Of a DNA stretch of 64,000 nucleotides, positions 17,174 to 26,005 are shown one piece after another (within the stretch, counting starts at the first letter, position 1; each line of letters opens with the position of its first letter). Source of the DNA: Streptomyces sp. NBC_01439 (lineage in GTDB: Bacteria > Actinomycetota > Actinomycetes > Streptomycetales > Streptomycetaceae); assembly GCF_036227605.1 (NCBI RefSeq), contig NZ_CP109487.1, positions 8,233,001 to 8,297,000 on the forward strand, read 5' to 3'. The position numbers and the translations under genes are program-made. A model generated the notes under the pieces. The model was not told the DNA's origin. It saw only the letters and a list, made by a program, of their open reading frames with translations, and searched no databases.

Positions 17174-20100
17174 TCTCGCCGAACGGCTCGGCCGTCTGCC
17201 CCAGGGACAGCGCTCCCGGCTGCTGGGACGGATGCGCAACCAGATGACGGCCGGCGTGGGCCGCCGCATCGAACTGAAGCGCGCCGACCACGGACCGCGC
17301 TCCCGCTCCTCCTTCCAGCAGGAGCAGATGTGGTTCGTCGACAAGCTCGGCGCCGGCAAGGCCCGCAACAACATAGCCCTGGCCATAGGCCTGGGCGGCC
17401 CCCTCGACCGGGCCGCCCTGCACGAGGCGCTCAACGCCGTCGTCGCCCGCCACCAGGTGTTGCACAGCAAACTCGTCGAGATCGACGGAGTCCCCTGGCA
17501 GGAACCCGTCCCCTCCTTCGTGCTCGGCGTCCAGAGCACCGACCTCTCCGGCAGCGAGGACGCGGACCGCGAACTCGCCGAGCTCACCGCGAGCTGCGCC
17601 GCCGCCCCCTTCGACCTCGCCGCCGGCCCGCCCGTCCGCGCCCACCTCGTGCGGCTCGCCGCCGAGCGCCACGTCCTGCTCTGGGTCGTCCACCACATCG
17701 CCTGGGACCCGGGCTCGACCCGGATCTTCACCGAGGAACTGACCACCAGCTACGCGGCGGCCGCCGCGGGCAAGCGCCCCGAGGCCCCCCGGCTCGCCGT
17801 CGAGTACGCCGACTTCGCGGCCTGGCAGCGGGCCAAGCTGGAGAACGACGAGCACGGCCGGGCGCTCGCGACCAAGTGGCGCCAGATCCTGGCCGGCGCC
17901 GTCGCCACCGAGGTCCTCCCCGACCACCCGCGCGGCCCCGAGACCCGAGGCGACGGCCGCGGCCTGAAGCTGACCCTGGACCAGAAGCTGCTGGACCGCC
18001 TCACCGAGCTCGCCGACGCGGGCAACACCACCGTCTTCACCACCCTGCTCGCCGCCTTCAACGCGCTGCTGCGGCACTGGACCCGCACCGAGGACGTCGT
18101 CGTCGGCACGGCCAGCGCCTCCCGGCCGCACCCCGACCTGGAGCAGGTCATCGGCTGCTTCGTCCAGATGATCACCTTGCGGACCGAGGTCACCGACCAG
18201 CTCACCTTCCGCGAGCTGGTCACCCGCACCGCGTCCTCCGTCATGGACTCCTTCACCAACAGCGAGCTGCCCTTCGAGCAGGTGGTCGAGGCCGTCCGCC
18301 CGGTGCGCGACCCGTTGAGACACCCGCTCTTCCAGATCGAGTTCACCTCGCTGGGCCGCTGGGGCACCCACCGGGCGCAGGCCGCCGACCTCGAGTTCAC
18401 CATGGACCAACTGCACGACGGCGCAGCGAAGTTCGACATGAGCTTCCTCGTCGGCGAGAACGACGGACTGGAACTCTCCCTCGAGTACAACACCTCCCTC
18501 TACCGGCACGGCACGGCCAGCGCCCTGCTCGGCGCCTTCCGCCAGGTCCTGGAGCAGGTAGCCGAGAACCCCGACCTCCAGGTCGGCGACATCAGCCTGG
18601 TCGAGGAGCCGGCCGCCTCCCGGCACGCCCGCGAGCTGTCCCGCGGCGGCCCCGTCGACGAAGCCGCCTGGACCACCACCTTGGACCGCGCGTTCCGCGA
18701 GCGGGCCACCATCCACCCCGACGCGGTCGCCGTCCGCCACGGCTCCGCCCGGCTCGACTACGCCGCCCTCGACCGCTGGTCCGAGGCCATCGCCCACCGG
18801 CTGCGCGACCGCGGCGTCCGCCACGGCGACCCCGTCGCGGTGTGCGTCTCCCGCGGCCCGGCCGCCGTGGCCGCGGTCCTCGGCGTGCTCAAGGCGGGCG
18901 CCCACTACGTCCCGGTCGACCAGAGCGCCCCGGCCGAGCGGACCCGTACCGTACTGGCCGACGCGAAGGCCCGGCACGCCCTGGTCGACGAAGCCGCGCA
19001 GCTGCCCGTACCGCTGGAGTTGGTGACCACCGGAACGGCGGCCCCCGTCCGCGAGGTCCCCTCCCTCGCGCCGACCGCCACCCCCGGCGACCTGGCCTAC
19101 GTGCTCTACACCTCGGGCAGCAGCGGCACCCCCAAGGGGGTCATGATCGAGCACCGCTCGGTCACCCACTTCTCCCGCACCATCGCCAAGGCCTACGAGA
19201 TCCGGGCCGAGGACCGCGTCCTGCAGTTCGCCCCGCTCACCTTCGACGTCTCCGTCTTCGAGATCTTCACCACCCTGCTGGCGGGCGGCTCGCTCGTCAT
19301 CGCCACCGACGACGAGCGCCGCGACCCGGCCCTGCTCCAGACCCGGATGCGCGAGGACGCGGTCACCGTCGCGGAGCTCCCGCCCGCCCTCCTGCCGCTG
19401 CTCGACCAGGCCGGCCTGCCCGACCTGCGACTGGTCTCGGTGGGCGGCGAGGCCTTCCCCGGCCGACTCGTCGCCGAATGGACCGCGGGGGAGCGGAGGT
19501 TCGTCAACGGCTACGGCCCCACCGAGGCGACCGTCGCCGTCACGCTCATGGACTGCACCGGGAGCTACGACCGCAACCCGCCGATCGGCCGCCCCATGCC
19601 CGGCCACCAGGCGTTCGTCCTCGACGAGCGGCTGCGCCCGGTCCCGCCCGGCGTACCCGGCGAACTCTGCGTCTCCGGCCCCGGCATCGCCCGCGGCTAC
19701 CTGGGCCGCCCCGACCTCACCGCCGACCGCTTCGCCGACAACCCCTACGCGGACGGCCCCGAGACGGCCCGCCTCTACCGCACCGGCGACCTGGTCCGCT
19801 GGCTGCCCGGCGGCAACCTGGACTTCCTCGGGCGCACCGACCGCCAGCTCAAGGTGCGCGGCCACCGCATCGAGCCCGGCGAGGTCGAGTCCGTGCTCAC
19901 CGGTCACCCCTCGGTGCAGCAGGCCGTCGTGGTGGCCCAGCCCGCCGCGGGCGGCGAGCGCATGCTGGCCGCCTACGTCACCGTCGAACAGGTGGGCTCC
20001 TACGCCTCCGAGGTCGCCGACGCCGAAGGCCTGCGCGCCTACGCGGCCGGCCGACTGCCCGGCTACATGGTCCCGGTCGTCGTCGTCCTGGACGAACTGC

Positions 20101-20522
20101 CCCTCACCCCGCACGGCAAGGTCGACACCGCCGCCCTGCCCCTGCCCACCGAGCAGTCGGGCGAGGGCGGCACCGCGCCGCGCGACGCCGTCGAGGAGCA
20201 GATCTGCCGGGACATCCTCACCCCGCTGCTCGAATGGCAGAACCCGGACGTGGAGGGCGACTTCTTCGCCCTGGGCGGTAGCTCGCTGCAGGCCACCATC
20301 GTGGTCTCCCGGGTCCGCGCCCTCTTCGGCATCGACATCGCCCTCGCCGACTTCTTCGGCCGCCCGACCGTTGCCGGACTCGCCGAACTGGTCCGCGCCG
20401 CCAAGGCCGAGGCAGCCGGCGAACAGGACCGGCTGCTCGCGGTCTTCGAGCAGATCGAGAACATGAGCGACGAGGAGGCCGCCGCCCTCCTCGGCTCCCT
20501 CCAGCAGCCGGACGGTTCCTGA
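17166..20522 (+). CDS. NRPS module C-A-PCP
   Basis: A 1118-residue single elongation module. The condensation domain (45-460) has His176, His177 and Asp181 of the active site, but the usual Gly after the Asp is Pro (HHIAWDPGS). The adenylation domain (490-1000) has 'YTSGSSGTPKG', 'YGPTEA' and 'YRTGD'. Its pocket starts D-V-F-E, so an alpha-amino acid is expected; the identity is not predicted. The carrier Ser is Ser1040 in 'LGGSS'. A helical C-terminal tail of about 35 residues rich in Glu and Ala follows, which could be a docking segment for a partner. The ATG start lies within the end of the C-A-PCP-TE gene, and the stop overlaps the start of the lone C domain gene, so all three are co-translated. 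Confidence 0.93.
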   Translation: MSDLAERLGRLPQGQRSRLLGRMRNQMTAGVGRRIELKRADHGPRSRSSFQQEQMWFVDKLGAGKARNNIALAIGLGGPLDRAALHEALNAVVARHQVLHSKLVEIDGVPWQEPVPSFVLGVQSTDLSGSEDADRELAELTASCAAAPFDLAAGPPVRAHLVRLAAERHVLLWVVHHIAWDPGSTRIFTEELTTSYAAAAAGKRPEAPRLAVEYADFAAWQRAKLENDEHGRALATKWRQILAGAVATEVLPDHPRGPETRGDGRGLKLTLDQKLLDRLTELADAGNTTVFTTLLAAFNALLRHWTRTEDVVVGTASASRPHPDLEQVIGCFVQMITLRTEVTDQLTFRELVTRTASSVMDSFTNSELPFEQVVEAVRPVRDPLRHPLFQIEFTSLGRWGTHRAQAADLEFTMDQLHDGAAKFDMSFLVGENDGLELSLEYNTSLYRHGTASALLGAFRQVLEQVAENPDLQVGDISLVEEPAASRHARELSRGGPVDEAAWTTTLDRAFRERATIHPDAVAVRHGSARLDYAALDRWSEAIAHRLRDRGVRHGDPVAVCVSRGPAAVAAVLGVLKAGAHYVPVDQSAPAERTRTVLADAKARHALVDEAAQLPVPLELVTTGTAAPVREVPSLAPTATPGDLAYVLYTSGSSGTPKGVMIEHRSVTHFSRTIAKAYEIRAEDRVLQFAPLTFDVSVFEIFTTLLAGGSLVIATDDERRDPALLQTRMREDAVTVAELPPALLPLLDQAGLPDLRLVSVGGEAFPGRLVAEWTAGERRFVNGYGPTEATVAVTLMDCTGSYDRNPPIGRPMPGHQAFVLDERLRPVPPGVPGELCVSGPGIARGYLGRPDLTADRFADNPYADGPETARLYRTGDLVRWLPGGNLDFLGRTDRQLKVRGHRIEPGEVESVLTGHPSVQQAVVVAQPAAGGERMLAAYVTVEQVGSYASEVADAEGLRAYAAGRLPGYMVPVVVVLDELPLTPHGKVDTAALPLPTEQSGEGGTAPRDAVEEQICRDILTPLLEWQNPDVEGDFFALGGSSLQATIVVSRVRALFGIDIALADFFGRPTVAGLAELVRAAKAEAAGEQDRLLAVFEQIENMSDEEAAALLGSLQQPDGS

Positions 20523-21919
20523 TGGCCGACCCGGCCGGGTTCGAAGGAGCCCTCGCCGCGCTTCCCGAGGCGAAGCGCGAGCTCGCCCGCCTGATGCTGG
20601 CCGCCCGGCAGCCCGTACCCGCCCACCCGGTCCCGCGCTCCGGCGCGGGGCCGGTCCCGCCCACCGCGCTCCAGTCCCGGCTGTGGCGCCGCGAACGCAC
20701 CCACCCGGCCGTCGCCACCGGCTCGCACGCGCTCCGGCTGACCGGCCCGCTCGACCCCGAGCGGCTCGTGGCCGCCCTCACCGGGGTGCTGCGCCGCCAT
20801 GAAGGACTGCGCACCCGGCTCACCGTCTCCACCAGCGGCCAGCCCCGGCTGCACGTGGACGAGGGACCGGTGCTGCGGCTCACCCGGGCCGACCTCTCGG
20901 GTTTCACCCCGCAGGCCGCCGCCGACCGCGTGGCCCTGCAGAGCACCGAGAGCGCCTCCACCGTCCTCGACCTGGAGAGCGGCCGCACCAGCGCCTTCCG
21001 GCTGTTGCGGCTCGCCGCCGACGAGCACGTCCTGATCCTCGCCTCCCACCTCGCGGTCTTCGACGGCTGGTCCTCCGGGGTCTTCCTCGCGGACCTGGCC
21101 GCCGGCTACCGCGAGGGCCCGACGGGCCTCGCCCCGCCCGACCTCCAGCTCCCCGACTACGCCGACTGGCAGCACCGGTGGCTCGCCGGACCCGACGGCT
21201 CCGCCGAACTCGCCCGCCGCCGGGCGGCCTTCGCCGCCGACCCGCCCGCCCCCCGGGCGCCCGGCGGATTCGAACGCGGCCACTTGCCCGTACGGCTCGC
21301 TCGCGGGCCGGCCCGCGCCGGGCTGGAGCTGGGCGGGGCCGAGGGAGCCACCCCGTTCATGACCCTCCTCGCCGCGCTGGCCGTCGTACTGGCCCGCAGG
21401 GAGGGCCGTACCTCCGTGGTGATCGGCACCCCGGCGGCCGGCCGCTTCGCCGGACCGCTCGAAGGCGCCGTCGGGCAGTTCACCACCGTCGTGCCGATCC
21501 GGATCGACCTCGCGGGCGGCCCCGCCTTCCGGGAACTGCTGCACCGCACCCGGGCCGCCGTCGCCGAGGCGCTCGCCCACCAACGACTGCCCGTGGACGT
21601 CCTGTTCGGCGACGGGACGCCCCCGCCGTACAACGTCCTGTTCGCCCTCCACAACTACCCGTCGGTCCCCCTGGACCTGCCGGGCATCGAGGTCGGCCAG
21701 CTGCCCGGGCCGCCCGCCCGGCACCTGGAGCTCTACAGTCCCGACCCGGCCGCCGCGCTCGCCTGCATCGGCCTCGTGGAACGCGACGGCGAGATCGGCG
21801 GCACCGCCGAGTACAACCGCCACGCAGTCACGCCCGAGGACGTGCGGGGGCTGCTCACCGGAATCGAGGACGTGCTGGACCGGGCCGTCGCCGCGCCCGC
21901 ATCCCCGCTCACCACCTAG
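20522..21919 (+). CDS. Stand-alone NRPS condensation-type domain with altered active site
   Basis: A 465-residue protein made of one condensation-superfamily domain after a ~40-residue helical, Pro-ending N-terminus. Family segments 'TGPLDPERLVAAL', 'LRRHEGLRTRL' and 'LPDYADWQ' are present. The catalytic HHxxxDG reads His176-Leu-Ala-Val-Phe-Asp181-Gly, so the second His, the one needed for amide formation, is Leu. The usual 'GYFVN' region reads 'GAVGQFTTVVPIR'. It could be a non-catalytic recruiting domain, could use different chemistry, or could pair with the C-A-PCP protein whose ATG/TGA it overlaps. It has no carrier or adenylation domain of its own. Confidence 0.85.
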   Translation: MADPAGFEGALAALPEAKRELARLMLAARQPVPAHPVPRSGAGPVPPTALQSRLWRRERTHPAVATGSHALRLTGPLDPERLVAALTGVLRRHEGLRTRLTVSTSGQPRLHVDEGPVLRLTRADLSGFTPQAAADRVALQSTESASTVLDLESGRTSAFRLLRLAADEHVLILASHLAVFDGWSSGVFLADLAAGYREGPTGLAPPDLQLPDYADWQHRWLAGPDGSAELARRRAAFAADPPAPRAPGGFERGHLPVRLARGPARAGLELGGAEGATPFMTLLAALAVVLARREGRTSVVIGTPAAGRFAGPLEGAVGQFTTVVPIRIDLAGGPAFRELLHRTRAAVAEALAHQRLPVDVLFGDGTPPPYNVLFALHNYPSVPLDLPGIEVGQLPGPPARHLELYSPDPAAALACIGLVERDGEIGGTAEYNRHAVTPEDVRGLLTGIEDVLDRAVAAPASPLTT

Positions 21920-21929
21920 GGAGTTGCCC

Positions 21930-23120
21930 GTGCTCACCACCGAGTTCTACCGTGCGCCCGCGGACTGCGGGCTCGTACGGAGCGGAGCCGACGTGCCCCG
22001 CACCCCCATGCGGGCCCTGCGCGAGGACATCCACGACATCCTGGTCTCGGCCCCCGTGGCCGAGGCCCGGCGCACCCGCGACCCCCGGCCGCTGCACCGG
22101 GCCCTGGGCGAGCGGGGCCTGCTCGCGCCCCAGTGGCCCGAAGAGTACGGCGGCCGCGGCATCAGCCAGGTCGCGGCCGCCGTGCTGGTCGAGGAACTGG
22201 CCATGCACGACGTCCCCGACCTGCTGCACACCCTCACGGTGCAGATCGTCGGATCCACCCTGCTCAACGTCGCGAGCCCGGCGATGAAGGCCCGGCACCT
22301 GCCGGGCTTCGCCGCCGGCACCGCCTTCGGCTGCGTGCTCTTCAGCGAACCCCAGGCCGGCTCCGACCTCAACATCCTCTCCACCCGCGCCGTCTCCGAC
22401 GGCAAGGGCGGCTACAAGCTGTACGGCACCAAGGTCCACTCGCTGTTCGCCCGGCTCGCCGACTACGGGCTGTGCCTGGCCCGCGGCGAGGACGACGCCT
22501 TCAGCCTCTTCCTCGTCCCGCTGGCCCAGCCCGGGGTCACCATCCGGCAGATCCCGGGCATGGGCGACGACGCCTTCCACGAGGTCACCCTCGACGGCGT
22601 GGCCGTGACCGCCGACGACGTGGTCGGCGAGACCGGCCAGGGCTGGGCGATCGTCGTCAAGACCCTCGCCTTCGAGCGCACCGGACTCGACTACTACGTC
22701 AAGGCGCTGCGCTGGTACCGGGCCGCCGTGGAACGGCTGGAGGTCCACACCGACCGGCTGGAGGCCGGCCAGCACGACCAGATCGGCCTGGCCAAGCTCA
22801 ACGCCCGGCTGCTCGCGGCGGGCACTTTGGTCCGCCGCGTCCTCACCCGCCTCGACCGGGGCGAACTCAACGAGGACGAGGCCGCCGCAGCCAAGTGGTA
22901 CACCACCGAACTCGCCGCAGAGGTGGCCTGGTGGGCCGCCGAACTCGACGGCGACACGAGCATGACCCTCGACGACCCCGAGGTCGACGGGGTGGCACAC
23001 CCACTCGATGCGGCGTTGCGCGAAGCCCCGGGGATGCGGATATCGGGCGGCACCGCCGAAATGATGCTGGAGACGCTGGCCCGGCTGCGTCTCGACTCAG
23101 GGGCGGAGGTACGGCCGTGA
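21930..23120 (+). CDS. Acyl-CoA dehydrogenase-family flavoenzyme (catalytic-type subunit)
   Basis: A 396-residue member of the acyl-CoA dehydrogenase fold. The family signature 'FSEPQAGSDL' is present, as is the C-terminal 'RISGGTAEMMLETLARLR'. These FAD enzymes remove hydrogens from the alpha and beta carbons of thioesters; in peptide pathways they can act on carrier-bound aminoacyl or peptidyl groups. The GTG at 21930 is chosen because AGGGAG lies 6 bases upstream; a TTG six bases earlier would abut that site. Its stop overlaps the start of the second dehydrogenase gene, suggesting a heteromeric alpha/beta enzyme. I infer that it introduces a double bond in a residue of the product; which one is unknown. 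Confidence 0.88.
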   Translation: MLTTEFYRAPADCGLVRSGADVPRTPMRALREDIHDILVSAPVAEARRTRDPRPLHRALGERGLLAPQWPEEYGGRGISQVAAAVLVEELAMHDVPDLLHTLTVQIVGSTLLNVASPAMKARHLPGFAAGTAFGCVLFSEPQAGSDLNILSTRAVSDGKGGYKLYGTKVHSLFARLADYGLCLARGEDDAFSLFLVPLAQPGVTIRQIPGMGDDAFHEVTLDGVAVTADDVVGETGQGWAIVVKTLAFERTGLDYYVKALRWYRAAVERLEVHTDRLEAGQHDQIGLAKLNARLLAAGTLVRRVLTRLDRGELNEDEAAAAKWYTTELAAEVAWWAAELDGDTSMTLDDPEVDGVAHPLDAALREAPGMRISGGTAEMMLETLARLRLDSGAEVRP

Positions 23121-24262
23121 CTTCACAGGCGGTAGGCGGGAACGGCACGGGCGGCCAGGGCCCGGCGACGGCCGAGCGCTGGCGGGTGCGGGAGGACGAG
23201 GACTCGCTCTTCCGGCAGCTCCGGCTCACGGTGCGCCAGGGCCTGGAGGTCGACGGGGACACCCCCGTCGGTGCCTGGGAGGCGCTGACCCAGGTCGGCG
23301 CGTGGGAGTTCGCCCTGCCCATCGGCCACGACGGCCTCGACCTCGGCCAGGCGGTCATCGCCATGGTGTGCGAGGAGGCGGGCAACGCGATGCAGCCCGT
23401 CCCGCTGACCGACACCCTCCTCGCCCTGGACCTGATCGCCGGCCTCGGCCCGCTGGCCCCCGAAGCCGCCGACAACGTCCTGGACCAGGTGCGCACCGGA
23501 GGACTGGAACTCGCCGTGCCGGGCCGGCTGCCCGATCCGCGCGGCACCGTACCGCCGGGCATCACCTGGAAGCCGGACGCGGACACCGGCGCCGTCGTCC
23601 TCACCGGAACCGGTGGCCCCTTCGCCGCCGGAGTCGGCCCGGGCGCCCTGCTGGTCCTGGCCGGCGGTCCCGACGGCCCGTGCGTGGCGCTCGTACCCCT
23701 GCCCACCGAGGGCGTCCGGGTCCGCCCGTTGCGCGACCACGGCGGGGGAGCCGTCGCCAGTGCCGTTTTCGACGAGGTGCGGCTGCCCGCCGAGGCGGTG
23801 CTGCTGAGCGGACTCGCCGCCGAACAGGCCCTCGCCCGCGTGGGGCTGCGCGCGGCCGTCCACCAGGCCTCGCTGCTGGCCGGCATCACGGCGGCCGCCC
23901 TGACCGCGGTCGTCTCCCGGATCCGCGGCCGGCAGCAGTTCGGCCAGGCCCTGGTCAAACACCAGGGCCCCCGGCTGCGCGTGGCGGGCCTGCTGGCCCG
24001 CCTCGACGCCGTGCGCTGGGCCGTGGGGGACGCGGCCCGCGACCTCGACGAGGACCGGCTCACCGCGGGGGAGGCCGCGGGACTGATCGCCCTCACGGCG
24101 GAGACCACCCTCGACGTGACCCGTGACGCGGTCCACCTGCACGGCGCCTCGGGCCTGGTCCGCGACGGCCTGGTGGCGGGCTGCTACCGGCGCGCGGCCT
24201 GGGAGGCCATGCGCTGCGGGCGTCCCGCCCACCTCTGGGACCTCGCCGCGCACACGCCCTGA
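23117..24262 (+). CDS. Acyl-CoA dehydrogenase-like protein (partner subunit)
   Basis: A 381-residue protein of the same fold as its neighbour but more divergent. N-terminal helices ('GAWEFALPIGHDGLDLGQAVIAMVCEEAG') and the C-terminal 'HLHGASGLVRDG' region fit the family, while the clear FAD-contacting signature of the upstream protein is missing. Unequal pairs of this kind occur as alpha2beta2 acyl-CoA dehydrogenases in actinobacterial sterol metabolism, where each partner contributes part of the active site. The GTG start overlaps the upstream stop by four bases, so equal production is likely. It is the last gene of the second NRPS operon. I infer that it forms one enzyme with the upstream protein. 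Confidence 0.85.
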   Translation: MTSQAVGGNGTGGQGPATAERWRVREDEDSLFRQLRLTVRQGLEVDGDTPVGAWEALTQVGAWEFALPIGHDGLDLGQAVIAMVCEEAGNAMQPVPLTDTLLALDLIAGLGPLAPEAADNVLDQVRTGGLELAVPGRLPDPRGTVPPGITWKPDADTGAVVLTGTGGPFAAGVGPGALLVLAGGPDGPCVALVPLPTEGVRVRPLRDHGGGAVASAVFDEVRLPAEAVLLSGLAAEQALARVGLRAAVHQASLLAGITAAALTAVVSRIRGRQQFGQALVKHQGPRLRVAGLLARLDAVRWAVGDAARDLDEDRLTAGEAAGLIALTAETTLDVTRDAVHLHGASGLVRDGLVAGCYRRAAWEAMRCGRPAHLWDLAAHTP

Positions 24263-24276
24263 CCGGCGCACACGAG

Positions 24277-24309
24277 GGAAGGGGCCCCCGCACGGCGGGA
24301 GCCCCTTCC
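24277..24309. terminator. Bidirectional hairpin between convergent operons
   Basis: A 9-bp outer stem (24277-24285 with 24301-24309) and a 5-bp inner stem (24287-24291 with 24295-24299) separated by one mismatch lie between the stop of the dehydrogenase gene and the stop of the GNAT gene. They can end transcription from both sides. Confidence 0.75.
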
Positions 24310-24326
24310 GCGTACCGACCGGGCCG

Positions 24327-24908
24327 TCAGACCAGGTCGCGGCGCATCACCCAGCGGTGCCGCTTGTCGCTCTTGGCCTCGGTGCGGTGGACCCGGCGGA
24401 AGCCCGCCCGCTCGAACATGTCCATCGTCCCGACGTAGGCGAGCGTCGGGTTCACCCGGCCGCCCTCCGGATCCACCGGATACCCCTCGACGGCCGGTGC
24501 GCCGTGGGCGCGCGCGTGTTCGACGGCCCCCTCCAGCAGACCCGAGGCGACCCCCTTGCCGCGGAAGTCCTTGCGCACGACGAAACAGGTCACCGACCAC
24601 ACGGGCAGATCGTCCACCGGTGTGATCGTCTTCGAGGCGGTCAGCCGGTCGAGCTGCCGGCGCGGGGCCACGTTGCACCAGCCCGCCACCTCGCCGTCCA
24701 GGAAACCGAGGACCCCGGGCGGCGGATCGGCCTTCTCCATGAGGCCGCGCAGGTGCTCGCCCCGCTCGTCCGCCGTGAGCCGCCCGTACTCGCCGGTGGA
24801 CAGCCGCCACGCCATGCACCAGCACGTGTGCGCGCTCTTCTTCGGCTGGAGCACCTGGCGGATGTCGTCCCACAGATCCGCCGTGGCGGGCCGTACTTCT
24901 AAACTCAT
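24327..24908 (-). CDS. GNAT-family N-acetyltransferase with TTA codon
   Basis: A 193-residue GCN5-related acetyltransferase; the acetyl-CoA pyrophosphate loop is visible as 'VRKDFRGKGVASGLL'. The enzyme would transfer an acyl group from CoA to an amine. Its third codon is TTA (24900-24902 on the minus strand), rare in Streptomyces and read only by the bldA tRNA, so translation is probably linked to development. It is the last gene of the operon that begins with the Cy-A-PCP synthetase, 26 bases after the threonine aldolase. It may modify the peptide or confer resistance; neither is shown by the sequence. Confidence 0.88.
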   Translation of the reverse strand: MSLEVRPATADLWDDIRQVLQPKKSAHTCWCMAWRLSTGEYGRLTADERGEHLRGLMEKADPPPGVLGFLDGEVAGWCNVAPRRQLDRLTASKTITPVDDLPVWSVTCFVVRKDFRGKGVASGLLEGAVEHARAHGAPAVEGYPVDPEGGRVNPTLAYVGTMDMFERAGFRRVHRTEAKSDKRHRWVMRRDLV

Positions 24909-24934
24909 GCTGCTACTTCGCTCTCTTCCGCTTC

Positions 24935-26005
24935 TTACGAGCGTCCCGCGGCCGCGGTGTCCCGCGACCCGGTGACGACATCGGTCATCACGGCGGCCAG
25001 CACCCCGAGGGCCCGCCGGCACGCCTGTCGTCCTGCGTCCAGATGAGTGACCAGCCGGACCGTCTCCGGGCCGGGCGCGGTCACCAGTACTCCTTCCTGC
25101 GCGGCCCGTGCGACGACCTCGTCGGCGCCGGGAACCTCGATGAGGACGATGTTGGTCTCCGGCGGGCGCACGGTGAACCCCGCGTCCCGCAGCCCCGCCG
25201 CCAGCAGCGCGGCGTTGGCGTGGTCCTCGACGATCCGCTCCACGTGGTGGTCCAGGGCGTACAGTCCCGCAGCCGCCAGGATGCCCGACTGGCGCATGCC
25301 GCCGCCCAGACCGTGCCGCAACTTCCGGGCCCGCGGTAGCCTTTCGGCCGACAGCAGGAGCACCGACCCGACGGGCGCGCCCAGCCCCTTCGACAGGCAC
25401 ACGGACAGCGAGTCGGCCGTCCGCCCGTACTGGTGCGCCGAAGTGTCGGTCGCCGCCATCGCGTTCCAGATCCGGGCCCCGTCCATGTGGACCGCCAGGC
25501 CCGCGCCGGACGTCAGTTCCCGTACGGCGCGCAGCGTGTCCAGCGGGTGGACCGTGCCGCCGGCCCGGGTGTGGGTCTGCTCCACTTCCACCGCACGGGT
25601 GCCGAGCGTGTACGGGTTCCCCCGCCGGATGACCCCGGCCAGCAGGGCCGCGGTCACCACCCCGCGCTCCGCCGTCACCGTGCGCGTCTGGATCCCGCCG
25701 TAGCGGGCCGGGGAGGCCTCCTCGTGCGCCAGGACGTGTGCCTCGGCGTCGCACACCAGCTCCTCGCCGGGGCCGACGAGGAGCTGCAGGGCGATCTGGT
25801 TGGCCATCACCCCGGACGGGGTGAACAGGGCGCCGGAGAAGCCGAAGAGCCTGGCGAGCCGGTCCTCCAGCGCGCGGACGGTCGGGTCCTCACCGAACAG
25901 GTCGTCGCCGACCTCGGCCGCGGCCATCGCGGCCCGCATCCCGGTACCCGGCCGGGTCACCGTGTCACTGCGCAGATCGACCGTCTCGAAACTCCCGATG
26001 GTCAT
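24935..26005 (-). CDS. Low-specificity L-threonine aldolase family, PLP-dependent
   Basis: A 356-residue fold-type I PLP enzyme of the threonine aldolase / beta-eliminating lyase family. The start 'DLRSDTVTRP' is the family signature, Asp175 and Arg178 sit in 'HMDGARIWNA', and the Schiff-base Lys206 is in 'LSKGLGAPVGS'. Such enzymes cleave beta-hydroxy-alpha-amino acids to glycine and an aldehyde. The ATG overlaps the stop of the DUF2461 gene. In this cluster it is a good candidate to cut the beta-hydroxy amino acid released from the A-PCP/P450/TEII cassette, feeding the aldehyde to the aldehyde dehydrogenase. The reverse aldol reaction is also possible. The family call is firm; the substrate is inferred. 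Confidence 0.93.
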   Translation of the reverse strand: MTIGSFETVDLRSDTVTRPGTGMRAAMAAAEVGDDLFGEDPTVRALEDRLARLFGFSGALFTPSGVMANQIALQLLVGPGEELVCDAEAHVLAHEEASPARYGGIQTRTVTAERGVVTAALLAGVIRRGNPYTLGTRAVEVEQTHTRAGGTVHPLDTLRAVRELTSGAGLAVHMDGARIWNAMAATDTSAHQYGRTADSLSVCLSKGLGAPVGSVLLLSAERLPRARKLRHGLGGGMRQSGILAAAGLYALDHHVERIVEDHANAALLAAGLRDAGFTVRPPETNIVLIEVPGADEVVARAAQEGVLVTAPGPETVRLVTHLDAGRQACRRALGVLAAVMTDVVTGSRDTAAAGRS

